Source: Spongilla lacustris (Eukaryota > Porifera > Demospongiae > Spongillida > Spongillidae). Taken from it: DNA of 64,000 bases. Positions 49,528 through 61,872 of this stretch are shown in pieces. The notes under the pieces are model-generated. The model was not told the origin of the DNA and did no database searches. It saw only the letters and a list, made by a program, of their open reading frames with translations. How positions within the stretch are numbered: the first letter of the stretch is position 1; each line of letters starts with the position of its first letter. The position numbers were made by a program, and so were the translations under genes. The stretch spans positions 5,549,696-5,613,695 of the forward strand of contig OX442435.1 in the NCBI GenBank assembly GCA_949361645.1, in the 5' to 3' direction.

Positions 49528-51352
49528 TGGAAATCGTGATACTTGTCGTTAAAATTTTTTGGGTGTGTTTTAATGTTAGCTTGATTTTTTAACATTAACT
49601 GTATGCAGTATTGAAAATCTGACAACACAGTGTTGTTGACCAAACATTTGTAAACAAGTACCGGAAATAAGTAAGTGTCACGTGACTAACACGTCTGTTT
49701 GTTTTTGTTTATAAGTGTCCCAGTCCAAAAAACGGATCTGTAGCATATTTCTCAGCTCTGAGGCAGCAGATCAACACTAAATTTGGTATATAAGAGAAAA
49801 ACAAACCTGCCAAACGTTTGGCCGAGTCATATTTCAAACCCGGGAAATACTTTGTGTGTTTTCATGGGAGACACGTTTGTTTAGGTCGAAAAGCGTTTAG
49901 CATGCTGCTTTGCACAGTGGGCGTTATACACGACAGTACATCGATTTTTATACCGAGGGATGGTTATTGCACCATAGACACCTATGTTTACAGCGTAACA
50001 GTTAATTTTACCGTCAAAATTCTGCTTGCAAACTTTGAAGCTTAGAAAACACGCCATTTTCGAGTGAATCTCATTACAATTATGACGTTATTGGCAATTA
50101 ATTAAAGGTTTTGTATTATGGCTGAAGATGGGAACGAGAACCAAGCATCAACCAGCGTACAAAAGTGGCGAACTAGTAAAGAGGCAAATCATGCTTGGGC
50201 ATCGTTGAAGCGAAGGAAGGCTCGGAGGGGTAATCCCGAAGCTACCGCTTTGAAGCGGTAGTCGGTCAGCGAAGCAAGTTCCTCAAAGAGCAGAAGGACG
50301 TATGCTACTATCGCAGAGAGTGCAGCCAAAGAATTGGAGTCCCTCGCTGTACACATACCAAATGCGTCCGATAGTTCTGGAACATGTGACTCACATTTGT
50401 TTGGGCATCAGTGGGAGACATTTCGTTGGACACCTCTATGTAGTACATTCGTAATGCAAACGCTCTTGCATCACTATGGGAGACATTTGGCATGTGTACA
50501 GCGAGGGACTCCAATTCCTTGGCTGCACTCTCTGCGATAGTAGCATTCGTCCTGCTTTTTGAGGAACCTGCTTTGCTGACCGCGACTATCGCTTTGAAGC
50601 GGCAGCTTCGGGATTACCCCTCGGAGCCTTTCTTCGCTTCAAAGGTACCCACACATGACTTGCCTCTTTACTTGCTCGCCGCTTTTTTTCGCTAGTTGAT
50701 GTTTGGTTCTTAGAAGAACCGTTTTCGCAATTGAAACCGCTCCCGTCTTCAGCCACACCATCGAAACTTTAATTAATATTATGAAATTGTTACAATAACG
50801 TAATGAGATTCACTCGAAAATGGCGTGTTTTTTAAGATTCAACGTTTGCAAGCAGAATTTTGACGGTAAAATTAACTGTTACGTTGTAAACATAGGTGTC
50901 TATGGTTCAATAGCCATCCCTCGGTATACAAATCGATGTACTGTCGCGTATAATGCCCACTGTGCAAAGCAGCATGTTAAACGCTTTTCGACCTAAACAA
51001 ACGTGTCTCCCATGAAAACACACAAAGTATTTCCCGGGTTTGAAATATGACTCGGCCAAACGTTTGGCAGGTTTGTTTTTCTCTTATATACCAAATTTAG
51101 TGTTGATCTGCTGCCTCAGAGCTGAGAAATATGCTACAGATCCGTTTTTTGGACTGGGACACTTATAAACAAAAACAAACAGACGTGTTAGTCACGTGAC
51201 ACTTACGTATTTCCGGTACTTGTTTGCAAATGTTTGGTCAACAACACTGTGTTGTCAGATTTTCAATACTGCATACAGTTAATGTTAAAAAATCAAGCTA
51301 ACATTAAAACACACCCAGAAAATTTTAACGACAAGTATCACGATTTCCACTG
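49528..51352. mobile_element. 1.8-kb foldback transposon with TA target duplication
   Basis: Two inverted arms, 49528-50364 and 50484-51352, about 840-870 bp each and highly similar, around a 119-bp spacer. Ends are CAGTGGAAATCGTGATACTT and its complement, flanked by TA (49526-49527, 51353-51354); CAGT ends and a TA duplication fit the Tc1/mariner superfamily. Each arm carries the same piece of coding sequence, facing inward: left arm 50118-50261 reads SKEANHAWASLKRRKARRGN and the right arm (minus strand, about 50575-50740) reads SKEASHVWVPLKRRKAPRGN. The minus frame 50308-50514 (SLAVHMPNVSHSDARAFALR) continues through the spacer. No DDE domain is seen. Confidence 0.88.
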
Positions 51353-51454
51353 TACGTAGGTTTTGAGATGTGTCATGAATACGATTAGCAAAATACCCGA
51401 TTCCATTATTGTCGATGTGCCGTAGAATCTGTTGGACTTTAGCGAGCGTATTTG

Positions 51455-52240
51455 CAGTGGCGTATTTAGGGGGGGGGCTCAGGGGGCTAAGGCACCCCCC
51501 TCCGACCCAAGAATGAATATAATTAAAATAATCAAATAGTGAGTACGCTCATAATTTCCCTTCGCAGGCATATACGTACGCTTTAGCGCGGTAATTTAAT
51601 GCAATTCACTTCTATTATTAACATCACTATATAAGATTACCGTAAAGTCCACTCTGCCCCCACCGAAAAAAAATGTCTCGTGTTTAAACGAGCGTATCTT
51701 CGTAGCAGCTGCATGCGTGCCGTTCTTTAAAATCCTGTTGCCTGGAGTACCAGCTCTTTCCTGAAATGCTAAACAGGATGTCGGAAGCGTTAACGATTAC
51801 GAAGATGCGCTAGTTTAAAACACGAGACATTTTCTCGTTGGGACACTGATGTATATTGACTGTTAGTCGTCCTCCAGCTGAAAAGCGCATTTTAATTACT
51901 TCTTCGTCAACCACTTGAAGCCAGGTGCTGATTACATGCACTTTTACAATATATGTATAAATGGCTCTAAATTTATCCTTGGCATGGATACGGTTTCAGA
52001 AGTTTGCAGAGCGCTTATCGGTATTCACAACATACTCAGCGGATCATTTAGTGTGCTAATGCACTCTTCGGCGGCCGGCGGGTTCTGGATATATGCATGC
52101 ACCCTATTAGTGTATGCGCTCGACGCCATCCTTGGCGATTGCAGACATTCTTGCCGATTGATACTGCTGAGTGGGCGTGGTTGCAAAAAATTTCGCGCGC
52201 TATCCGTTCGGCCCTCCTTCTATTTCTGGATACGCGCCTG
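51455..52240. mobile_element. hAT-like element, 786 bp
   Basis: Ends CAGTGGCGTATTTAG and (right, inverted) CTGGATACGCGCCTG; a 5-bp direct repeat ATTTG flanks both sides (51450-51454, 52241-52245). Ends and 5-bp duplication match those of the element at 5946-7339. Subterminal G9 and C runs. No transposase frame. Confidence 0.7.
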
Positions 52241-52245
52241 ATTTG

Positions 52246-53365
52246 GATACAGCCGACGAGTACATACAATGTATACGTAGTAAAAGTGCCGACGCTTAGA
52301 AAGCTCAGACAACTGAGATAACGCTCACTCGTTCCACACTAAACCTTAAAGGCCAGCATACACGGGGCGACTTCTAGTCGATTTGTCGCATGCAGCTCGA
52401 ATGAATATGGGTAAAAGTTCCTTAATTGTTTAGTTTACTGACGGTTTGCGTAACGTTTGTCCATATTCATTTGAGTTACACGCGACAAATCACTAGAAGT
52501 CACCCCGGTGAAAAAGTTTCTCGAGTCCTTCTTTTTCCGGATCTGATAAGATAAGATCCGCTCGGCTAAGAGGTTTATTGCATTGTATCTCTTAAACGAT
52601 TAAAGGGTGATGCTAGCGGTTATAAAAAGGAACTGTAGGAGACGATTAAGTTAAACCTTTCTGCCGAATTTGTTGGTACTGTTATTTTCCGATTGAACCC
52701 AATTTCGATCTTTGTAGAAAACTTAGTTTTGTTAGCAATAGCCCTCAACAGATTTTATCAGCTTTGGAAGCCATATTAAAAAGGGAGCTCCAGCATAAGC
52801 TTGTGGTTGATGTTGTGGCCAGAAACCACAGTACAAGGCCTTGAGCGACGTGCATATATACATGTATATATGCACGTATAATTATATATAGATGATTGCC
52901 AGCGATGTGGCTCTGAATGACCGTTTTGCGGAAGCACGTGAAAAAAGAACAATATAGCGAGAAGAACCGCTACAAAGCCCATCGGACCGAAAGTAGGCAG
53001 ATCCATATAGGCTGCCATGATGGCAGTAAGGAGGATATCGACCACTGCATGCAAGTGATGCAACTGGCCTGGCTGTCACTATTAAGGCCTGGTTGGCCAT
53101 GGGTGACGGGTACAGGTGCCATGTAAGCTCAATACGCTATATGCAAACTCTCAAAGATGGCCTGCTGGTAGGACCATTTATAAGTGAGTTCTGTTCAATG
53201 GTATACTAATTGCTCCTCTATCAATGGGGATGTCCTTCATAAATGCGTGTCCTCTGGTGGTCCCCACCAGAGCAAATCAGTGCACTGGTAACCCATAACC
53301 TCATAAGTCATGTCTTTCCTGTGACAGAGGATCCTTGGAACTGACTAACCCTGTAGTAGATTAGT
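52246..53365. other. no gene recognised
   Basis: Contains an inverted pair at about 52368-52400 and 52462-52500 (GCGACTTCTAGTCGATTTGT and ACAAATCACTAGAAGTCACC) bounding about 140 bp, probably a small MITE. No coding exon. Confidence 0.4.
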
Positions 53366-53766
53366 TGCTACACCAGAAGCTTCCAATATGGACAGCTTTG
53401 TTCTTAACATGACCACATGCATGCACTGCTACACCATGCCAGAAGCTTCCAATAAGGACAGCTTTGTTCTTGACATGACCACATGCATTCTTGACATGAC
53501 CACATGCATGCACTGCTACACCAGAAGCTTCCAATGAGGACAGCTTTGTTCTTGACATGACCACATGCATGCACTGCTACACCATCCCAGAAGCTTCCAA
53601 TAAGGACAGCTTTGTTCTTGACATGACCACAAGCATGCACTGCTACACCAGAAGCTTCCAATAAGGACAGCTTTGTTCTTGACATGACCACATGCATGCA
53701 CTGCTACACCAGAAGCTTCCAATGAGGACAGCTTTGTTCTTGACATGACCACATGCATGCACTGCT
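53366..53766. repeat. about 60-bp minisatellite
   Basis: Six to seven units of CACCAGAAGCTTCCAATGAG plus GACAGCTTTGTTCTTGACATG and ACCACATGCATGCACTGCTA; one unit is shortened near 53480. Confidence 0.93.
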
Positions 53767-54079
53767 ACTCTGCTTGGGGAAGGTATGTTGTATTCATTCA
53801 AATGTGTGTGTCTTCCAGATTTGAGTGTTTCTTGGCCAATGTTATTAGGTGGAGATGGAGAAGAGGAAAGGGAACACCACCCCACCAGGATGAGGGGTGC
53901 ACTGTAAAAAACGCGGTGGTTATAGCCCACTAAAACCTTACCCCACCAGCGTTTTTACTGTCCCACCGACGATAAACGGTGGACCAGGCACACCTTGAGC
54001 ATGGTGGAACGGGGGATATTATCGTATAATTGGAGAAGATAAATCAACAAACTACATGTAGTTGTAAAAGAAAAAATGG

Positions 54080-54150
54080 CATGGATATGAATCGAACCCG
54101 GGATCATCCATCTTCAAGCCTCTTGTATAACGCTTCAGCCAACTTAAACA
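54080..54150 (-). ncRNA. degenerate tRNA-like Pol III promoter (SINE or tRNA relic)
   Basis: On the minus strand TGGCTGAAGCG (54131-54141) fits an A box and GGTTCGATTC (54089-54098) a B box, 32 bp apart, preceded by GATCCCG and followed by TTTTTTCTTTT (about 54067-54076), a Pol III-type stop. The acceptor and T stems do not pair, so it is not a functional tRNA; a tRNA-derived SINE is likely. Confidence 0.4.
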
Positions 54151-54239
54151 TAGTTAATCGCTCTGGTATTCGCTAGATTTATGCCTTCCATGAGCTATAG
54201 CTGTCATGTTGTTGAATAATATGTATGAACAAATGCATT

Positions 54240-54925
54240 GCACCTTTGTGTCACTACTGGGAACTATTATCAAACCCGTCCTACCCTTCCTGTGCATGTG
54301 TCAACAAGGCATGCAGTGGAAGCACATGCATTCGCTCCATTCTGCAGTCACTGTACGCATTCTGTGACACTTGACAGAGTACAGAAATTACACAAACACA
54401 CCCGGCGTTTTCCCCACACATGTCTCACTGCTGGGGACTCAGCCATACATTTTTCAACCCCCCCCCCCCCCCCCCCCACCCTTCCTGTAAATCTGTCAAC
54501 ATGGCATGCAGCGGGAAGCACATTCACTCCATTCACATTCATCCTGTGACACTTGGCAGTGTCCCAGAAATTACTCCAACTCACCAGGGGTGTTCCCCAC
54601 ACATGTCTCACAGCTGGGGACTTAGCCATACATTTTTCAACCCCCCCCCCCCCCCCTACCCTTCCTGTAAATCTGTCAACATGGCATGCAGCGGGAAGCA
54701 CATTCACTCCATTCACATTCATTCTGTGACACTTGACAGTGTCCCAGAAATTACTCCAACTCACCAGGGGAGTTCCCCACACATATCTCACTAATGGGGA
54801 CTCAGCTAAACATTTTTCAAACCACTCACCCTTTCCTCCTATACATGTGTCAACAAAGTGTCCAATAAATTATACCTAAACACCAGGGGTGTTCCCTACA
54901 CATGTCTCACTGCTGGGGAAGCGAT
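54240..54925. repeat. about 180-bp tandem repeat, four copies
   Basis: Units contain CACATGTCTCACTGCTGGGG, CATACATTTTTCAACCCCC, CTTCCTGTAAATCTGTCAAC, GCATGCAGCGGGAAGCAC and CCAGAAATTACTCCAACTCA. The middle two units are nearly identical; the first and last are diverged. C17-22 homopolymers sit in each unit. Confidence 0.9.
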
Positions 54926-56002
54926 GCTATGATAGCAATGACTCCCATACTGTTGTATACATGTATGTATGTATAACAAGTGTAGAACTAGAACAAGACA
55001 AAGTGACAGTGTATTCCTGTTATGCCCACCTTCCAATTTGTCAGTGAAACAAAGTTAATAATGTGTTCAACAATGTGATGCATATTTAGGAGGAGGATAT
55101 TTAGTTGAAACCAACAGTGTAGCATGCTCTGGCATTGCGAGGCTAAATCTGGTAGATGCTTGGTTGACTTACTACACTGCAATTGCAAGGCCAGATGAGC
55201 AACAAGCCAAGAAATACAACTCTGAGCTTTTATACCTTAACCCACCAAAGGGCATGTGGATCGAACCTAACTCTCTGCATTTGCCTTGCGCTTGCATTAC
55301 ATTGACTTAATCCAGCAGCTGACCCACTTTTTAAATGGACATTATACTTAGCAGCTGTGTATATTATTGATGGTACGCAAGTATTATTTTAAAAATCATT
55401 ATTTAAGAGTACTATTTAAAGGTTCAAGGTAAAGGCATGGAGATGCTAGATGCCAACTGAACAAACCACTTCACAGCCTCTAGACCCCAAGCAATATAGG
55501 TCTCAACAACCAAAGGCATCATTACTATTATTATAGATTGACAACTCTCTTATAACATAAAAATAGCAATACACATACCCACATAAACGTAGACAAAAAT
55601 AGTTTTGTGAAATGAACACACATAAAGCCCACATCAAGGAAAATGAAGGAGGCCTGCTCCATCATCCATGCCATGTCCACTTCCCATTTTACCCTGGATC
55701 CACGCAAGCAAAGGTTTGTTGCACGTACAACCATTCTGGCACGAACCCATCCCATTACTCAGAATGTGACTTCTCCAACTTCGTTGTAGTTAATTTTAAA
55801 AGAATAATATCGCAATATTAAATAACGTACACACACACATAGCAATAGCGATGACCAATGAAGGTCCAACTCTTGACAGCTAGGCTATTGCACAGGTCTT
55901 CACCAAAGTGAGGATAATAATGATTTTTTGCGGATGGGGCTGGGCCTCGTAGGAACGTAAGACCAATTTTACATACAGTTACGAATAGCTGATAACACTC
56001 AC
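54926..56002. other. no gene recognised
   Basis: AT-rich DNA without recognisable coding or RNA features. Confidence 0.4.
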
Positions 56003-56072
56003 CAATATGTTTCAAAACGGATGCGCTGCTGGTATTCCAGCTAAACTGCTCACAAAGTGCACAAGTGAACAT
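56003..56072 (-). CDS. possible first exon of a C2H2 zinc-finger gene or element
   Basis: From the ATG at 56070-56072 it reads MFTCALCEQFSWNTSSASVL then KHI, ending at a GTGAGT donor. CxxC followed by a spaced His is a half zinc finger of the type found in zinc-finger proteins linked to mobile elements. No later exon was recognised, so it is partial or dead. Confidence 0.35.
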
Positions 56073-56559
56073 GACGATGCATGTAGTTCTTCCGTCTTCA
56101 TACCCTTTCTCTTATGTTCTAAATAAAGAGCTTGCGCATGCGCGGTATACACGGCCAACTTTTGAAAAACGAAACACAACCGTTACGTTTTTTATCGGTT
56201 GTGAATAGGCATTGTTATTCACGTACTTCGGGTAGTGTGTTTTGAAAAGTGTATAACGCACGTGAATCGGATGCTTTTCAGATCTACCTCAGGGGCGAAT
56301 GCGGTGTAAATCAGTCACGAGCGTAATGAATAATTATATGTATGAATTTCAACATGCTATGAAAACATGGGTTTTATAAAAAATTTATTCTTCAGCATTA
56401 CATCTCGTTACAGTACATGTACACAAAGTATTAGTCCAAACAAAAGTCTGTTCATGGATGTATATGTAGCTGCTGCAATCATCTAATGCGCTGCGCAGAC
56501 AGTGCAGTGATGAGGAGGGAGTCCACCATTGTCAGCAACGGGCAATCAAACTCGTCAAG

Positions 56560-57610
56560 TACACAGCCTTGTGTTCTTTATCCACAAGTTAGTAGGAACT
56601 TTCATGGTTCGGAAACCTCCCCCAATTTCTTGATGGATGGACCTACATCCACATAAACACATAGTAACACACATAAACACAAACACATAGTAACACACAT
56701 ACACACAAACACATAGTAACACACATACACACAAACACATTGTAACACACATACACACAAACACATAGTAACACACACACAAACACATAGTAACACTCAC
56801 ATATGTGCACACACGCATGTACATGTACAATGTACACACACATGTACAATGTACACACACATGTACTATGTATACACACGTGTAAACATACATGCACACA
56901 CATAGTCTGTATAAGACAACATCGGTACCTAGTGTTGATAATTATACAAAAGTACATGTAGGATAACTTAACAGATGCCTGGCCAAGAAGGATGGTGCCA
57001 TGTCCTGAGGTGATCACCAATGCTGCCGATGATACATATAACTGCATGAAACAAAGCAATACTGAAAATGATTTTAACACTGCAGAGTCGCATACACACC
57101 TTGCACAGCGTTCCTGGTTTAGCGGACATGTCTGATTCCACACCTTTACAAACACAACATCAGACTTTTACAGCTCCATAAGACCATTGAACCTTGTTTA
57201 CAGAATAATATAATATACACATACTTGTCTGAACAGATGCTGCACGTACCTCAATAGCAAAACGAGTGGGTGCCTGGAAAAGTTGTTCCTTGCACAATTG
57301 AAGCTTTGCACCTTACTTTTGCTTTTGAATAGAATGTGATTAAAATGCTTGTCTATAATAATTTATTAGTGCTAACCGTTCAGTATTATAAGCTGAGGTT
57401 GCAGCATACAAAGCAGGTGAGCTTTTAACTTTCTTTTCAGATTTGGAAAGCGAGCGTCTACAGACAATTGACTTGTAACAAAGAGCCATCTCTAGGTCAA
57501 CAACTCTCAATCCTAAAACCCTGCATGTATAGAGAGATACTTGTATACACATTACAAGTGTTACCAGCACTGACCTTTGATAGCTTACACAACGCTCCCT
57601 TTTCACCTTA
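56560..57610 (-). repeat. dispersed repeat, copy B (inverted partner of 46.2-47.0 kb)
   Basis: Minus strand shares ordered blocks with copy A: LALINYYRQAF near 57345, FVKVWNQTCPLNQERCARC near 57100-57155, and GGAACTTTCATGGTTCGGAA (56595-56614 plus). The internal GT/CA array at 56640-56900 occupies the position of the GT run in copy A. Confidence 0.7.
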
Positions 57611-60310
57611 AGTTACTGCCAAGTCCCAGTTGGTAGCTTCTTCATTTGGAGTCTGAAAAGGGACTTGTTCAGTCCCATTAGTTGCCCGAGGTTATTTAAC
57701 AAATTGAAATTGAAAATAGCTTTTACTTACATCATAATTCCGGTTGAGTTTATGTGTACTTGAGACAAGATGACTACAGAAAAACATATCAAACATACAC
57801 ATTTGCTCACACACTTACATCATCATGCTAGTACTGGTAGAACAGCAGTTTGGATTTGCTCTACAACCTCCATATATTAACAAAAACACCTGCTTCTCTG
57901 AACTGAAAACATGCAAGCGCATAATTAATAATTGGGGGAAAATAACATAACCTACCTGTCTCTGCCTCGTCTTCGACATATTTCACGGGTGTACACAATG
58001 AGGGTGGATCATGGACGAAGAACCTGCATACTTCTCACTGTCAGGAAGAGCCACCTGCATACTACTGAGTAGTATTATAACAAATCAAATACTGCACTAT
58101 AGCATTTATTCGATACAGAGCTACTACTCCTCGTGTACACTAGTTAGTACATACCAAATGTGCGGCGGATGATGTGATTTACTGAAGTCTTGCAGAATAT
58201 CTCGCGCTTTCCAGTTGCCTGGTGTAGTTCACAAACTTCGCACTTTTTCCGCCATGTTGCTAAAAGATCACGTGACACTAGTCCGCCCCGCCCAACTACA
58301 CACCACGTCTATTAATACCAAGGTGACTTTCTTCATCAAGTGCTAGTGACATGAAGCCAAATCCACCATGCCGTTGAATTTTAAATGCACGTTTGTAATT
58401 GTTGTCCTGAAACTTGTAACGTGGGTGCACAGCAAAAACAGCTCAACCCGTCGTTTGGGACTTTATACATGTAGTTACCGTACAAGTCTTTTTATATTAC
58501 GATTGGGTGTAATAAAACAAGCACTAATCGATACATTCACATAATTTATATAAATCGCTGACTTTTAAATATGGTCTGAATCGGTTGTTTATATAAGTGC
58601 CGTAACGGTGGCGATTCTTTTCGGTCCGAATCAGAACAATTTATCACAACCGAGACACTTTGAAATCTTACGGCTCTACTTCATTTTGGGCGTGGTCTTG
58701 ATGGAGCGATTCACACACGAGACATTAGGACGACTCAGATCCGTTATTTATCGCTTCAATTACGCCTCCGATATCACCCGCTAATCACTGGCGAACTTAT
58801 TACGCACGTGATTAGGAGGTGAAAAATGTTGGCTGTGTATTTGCACATGTTTTTATTTTATTTTATTTTTTAGCTGTCGTGCGTGAACTTCAGCTACTGT
58901 AGCAGGTGAGCAATAAGGTTGTGCTTGTGTCTTGCATCGAAAGAGACAAGAAGTTCTCCATTTTCACCACAAAGGAGCAATTGGACTTGGAATTTCTCTT
59001 CACTATACCTTTCGAATTCGTCGAACGCAAGACCACGCAGTTACGTGTCTGTGCTTTGGTGAAGAATTTGGTGGCGAGTTCGTTGACACCTAGGATGATG
59101 CAGTTTTCGGCTGTGGTTGTCGTTCCACTGGCACAAGCAACACATTTCAGTGGCTACTAAACAAAGGTGAGTAATTTTTTTAAAATTGCTCTCAGAGTTT
59201 AGCATTTTGACCCTTCAGAACTGGAGGCTACGGAGACTAGGACATTGAATCATCGCGCAGTATCATATCGCCGTCAAGCGTTATACACATGGACTCCCAA
59301 CGTCAGTGGTATTCAAACGCGTGAGAAATTCACCTAGTGTATATGACATTAATGCGCGCTACTTACTTACCCAGCGCCAGTGACTTTGAAAATCCGTGGC
59401 TGCTAGAATTCACTGCAAGAGCGTCTTGTGACATTGAGGCAAGCGTGACTTTACCCAGAGCTAGTCACATAACCAGTTTGCAGAAAGGTAAGTCCTCAAA
59501 CTTCTTTTCTTTTTACTTTATTATAACAAAATCTGTTAACAGAATGAAAGCAAATAAAATGAAAAATCAAACGACTCGGCCCTGAGGAGAGCTTGTGTAT
59601 TGAACTGTGAAAAGTTTAACCTCTTACCTGTGTTCAGACCAGGCAAGCTCTTAAATTATATTTGGGATGTTTTTAATTAATGTACACTTCTTTATTAGGC
59701 ATGGATGCTCATGCTGGTAATATTTTGTCTGAATGGAGTGAAAGAAGCAGCAGGAAAGATAACAGATCAGTGTAGGTAATGGAAACAAATCCAGTGTGTT
59801 CTTGACAGCTATTTCCACTCCCAGTTTATGCCCTTGTCTGGCTGCTTTATATTCTTCAGGATCCTGGAGTACATGTTACATTTACAGTGCAAGCAGACCA
59901 GGCAACCTTCGGTGGCTCTTTTCATGGATCTTGGACTTTTGCAGAGCACTGGGACTCTTTGAATGTACTCTGTATAAATATTGTGCACTTTTGATTCCGA
60001 TTTAAAACTGGTTACAGGTTATTAAAGTTAATTTTGGTATGCAGTACTAGTGTGGGGCTATATATAGCACAAACCTCACCAAATCTAGTGGGGTTATCAC
60101 ACAAAAACACGTGAGTACAGGCCTCTTCAACTAGTGGGCTATACCACTCAAAAAGAGAGGTGGGAATGACACACCTCAGATGGTGTACCAGTTGGGACAG
60201 CGCTAGCACACCAAATTTGGTGTGATCAAACCACCAAATTTTTTACAGTGTGGACCACTAGCCAGCTCTGGAAAGGTGGGTGTATGCATATGTATGTCCT
60301 TCTTCTACCT
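57611..60310. other. no gene recognised
   Basis: Open frames at 58906-59160 and 59337-59585 on the plus strand have no recognised motif. 60040-60252 has repeated GTGGGGCTA and CACCAAATTTGGTGTG motifs ending TTTTTTACAGTGTGG, similar to CACTGTAAAAAACGCGGTGG at 53899-53920, so both may be ends of one MITE family. Confidence 0.35.
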
Positions 60311-61683
60311 TTGTAGAAGCCATTAGGCATCTGGCTGGGAAATGCCTATGCTTGATCACAAAGGAAAAAGCTCATGACTTCCTGGCTCCACTTCAGCTTA
60401 GGGTAGGAGGTGCTGAGAAGATAATACATGGTCTGAGATGCTATGTGGATGACTGAACATTAATTGGCAGGATGAAGATTCTGCAGTCCTGAAAATTGAC
60501 TTTCACAATGCTTTCAATCGGGTATCCAGAGAGGCTGTCCTTGATGCCTGCAGCCTACACTTCCCAGAACTACTTCAATGGTCCTCGTGGTGCTATGGTC
60601 AGCATCCTACCTTGTGGCACCCATTGGGTACCATTTCCTCAGAGACAGGGGTTCAACAAGGTGATCCTCTAGGTCCCCTTCTTTTTTGTCTAGTGCTGCA
60701 ACAGGTTGTGTCAGCAATTGCGGAGGATGCTGACTGTGCATCCTTATTATTTCATCAATGGTGCATTGATGATGGTGTTGTTGCTGGCCCGACTGCAGCC
60801 ATTGCTCGTGTTCTCACCATTATCCAAGACCTTGGACCACCACTTGGCCTTTACATCAACACTGCCAAGTGTGAATTATTCAGTTTAAGTGATCTTAGTA
60901 CCTTCCCAGAGGAGATGAAGCAATAAAATGTGCCCCATTTTGAGATCTTGGGGGCTCCCATAGGTGACCTAGTGTTTTGCGCAAAGTTTGTGGCCCAAAA
61001 GCGGTCTGAGGCTTGCAAGTTACTTAAGCAATTGGAAGCTGTGGGATCCATCGACCCCGAGGTACCCTTGCTCCTTCTTAGACAATGTGGGAGCTGGATC
61101 CTAGAGAATCTTGCCACTGAAGTGGTGGTTGGGTATCCCGGTTGTCCAGCCCTCACTTTTCTTCCTTCACATTGGATGACTTTGGCCATCCCGTCCTCAG
61201 TTGTAAGCATGGAGGGGATGTGGTATTGCGCCATAATAAGCTCCGGGACATTTTTTCAGACTTCTGCCAACATACTTGCCTGGGGCGGGGCTGGGTTTAC
61301 CAATTCACCTTTGACTTGTCCATCATGTCCAAGCTACATGTATACATTCAAGTGTCTTGCTAGAAGTGAACATGGCAGCGTGTTTGGTAGCCCTTGTAGC
61401 TGAGAACAGAAAGCACAACAGTAATAACAGGAAGTGTGAGGAACTGGGTTGGGTCTGCATCCCACTTGTGGTCGAGACCTATGGGTGTTGGGGTGCTGCA
61501 GCAGTGGCGGCTTTTTCTAAGCTTGTTGGTCGTCTTTCCACCAGGCTAAACCAACCCAAATCCAGGACCATCTTTGGAATATACAGCCGCCTAGGCCTAG
61601 CCTTAGTGAGAGCCAACTGCAGAGCCATCCTGTCCAGGGTAACTTGCCACATCTCTTTTAGGTTTCCGGCCGAGGTTTTATAG
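60311..61683 (+). mobile_element. reverse transcriptase relic of a non-LTR-like element
   Basis: Order of parts: VEAIRHLAGKCLCLITKEKA (60314), DSAVLKIDFHNAFNRVSREA (60478; RT motif with catalytic Asp), TGVQQGDPLGPLLFCLVLQQ (60647), WCIDDG (60760, the YxDD box changed to CIDD), GLYINTAKCELF (60848), ILGAPIGDLVF (60943), then the Cys/His block GHPVLSCKHGGDVVLRHNKL (61180-61250) and LGWVCIPLVVETYG...RAILSR (61447-61640). At least three frame breaks and stops (60925, near 61130, near 61360). It aligns with the shorter copies at 2.1-5.1 kb. Confidence 0.88.
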
Positions 61684-61831
61684 ATTTAGTTCTTTAACAT
61701 TTCATTGGCTTAACCATAATATTAGTAATGCGATGTTATATTCATTTGTTCATGTATTATTATTACCATTATTAATTATTAATATATAAAAATGTATCAT
61801 TATTATACACGTGATATATACAAATATAAAA

Positions 61832-61837
<6 letters not shown>

Positions 61838-61872
<35 letters not shown>

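Noticed and set aside
54080..54150. Functional tRNA gene on the minus strand
   Set aside because: The A and B boxes look right but acceptor and T stems do not pair, so only a relic or SINE head is claimed.
58906..59160. 84-codon frame, possibly an exon
   Set aside because: No recognised motif, no supported splice partners; kept only as a note.
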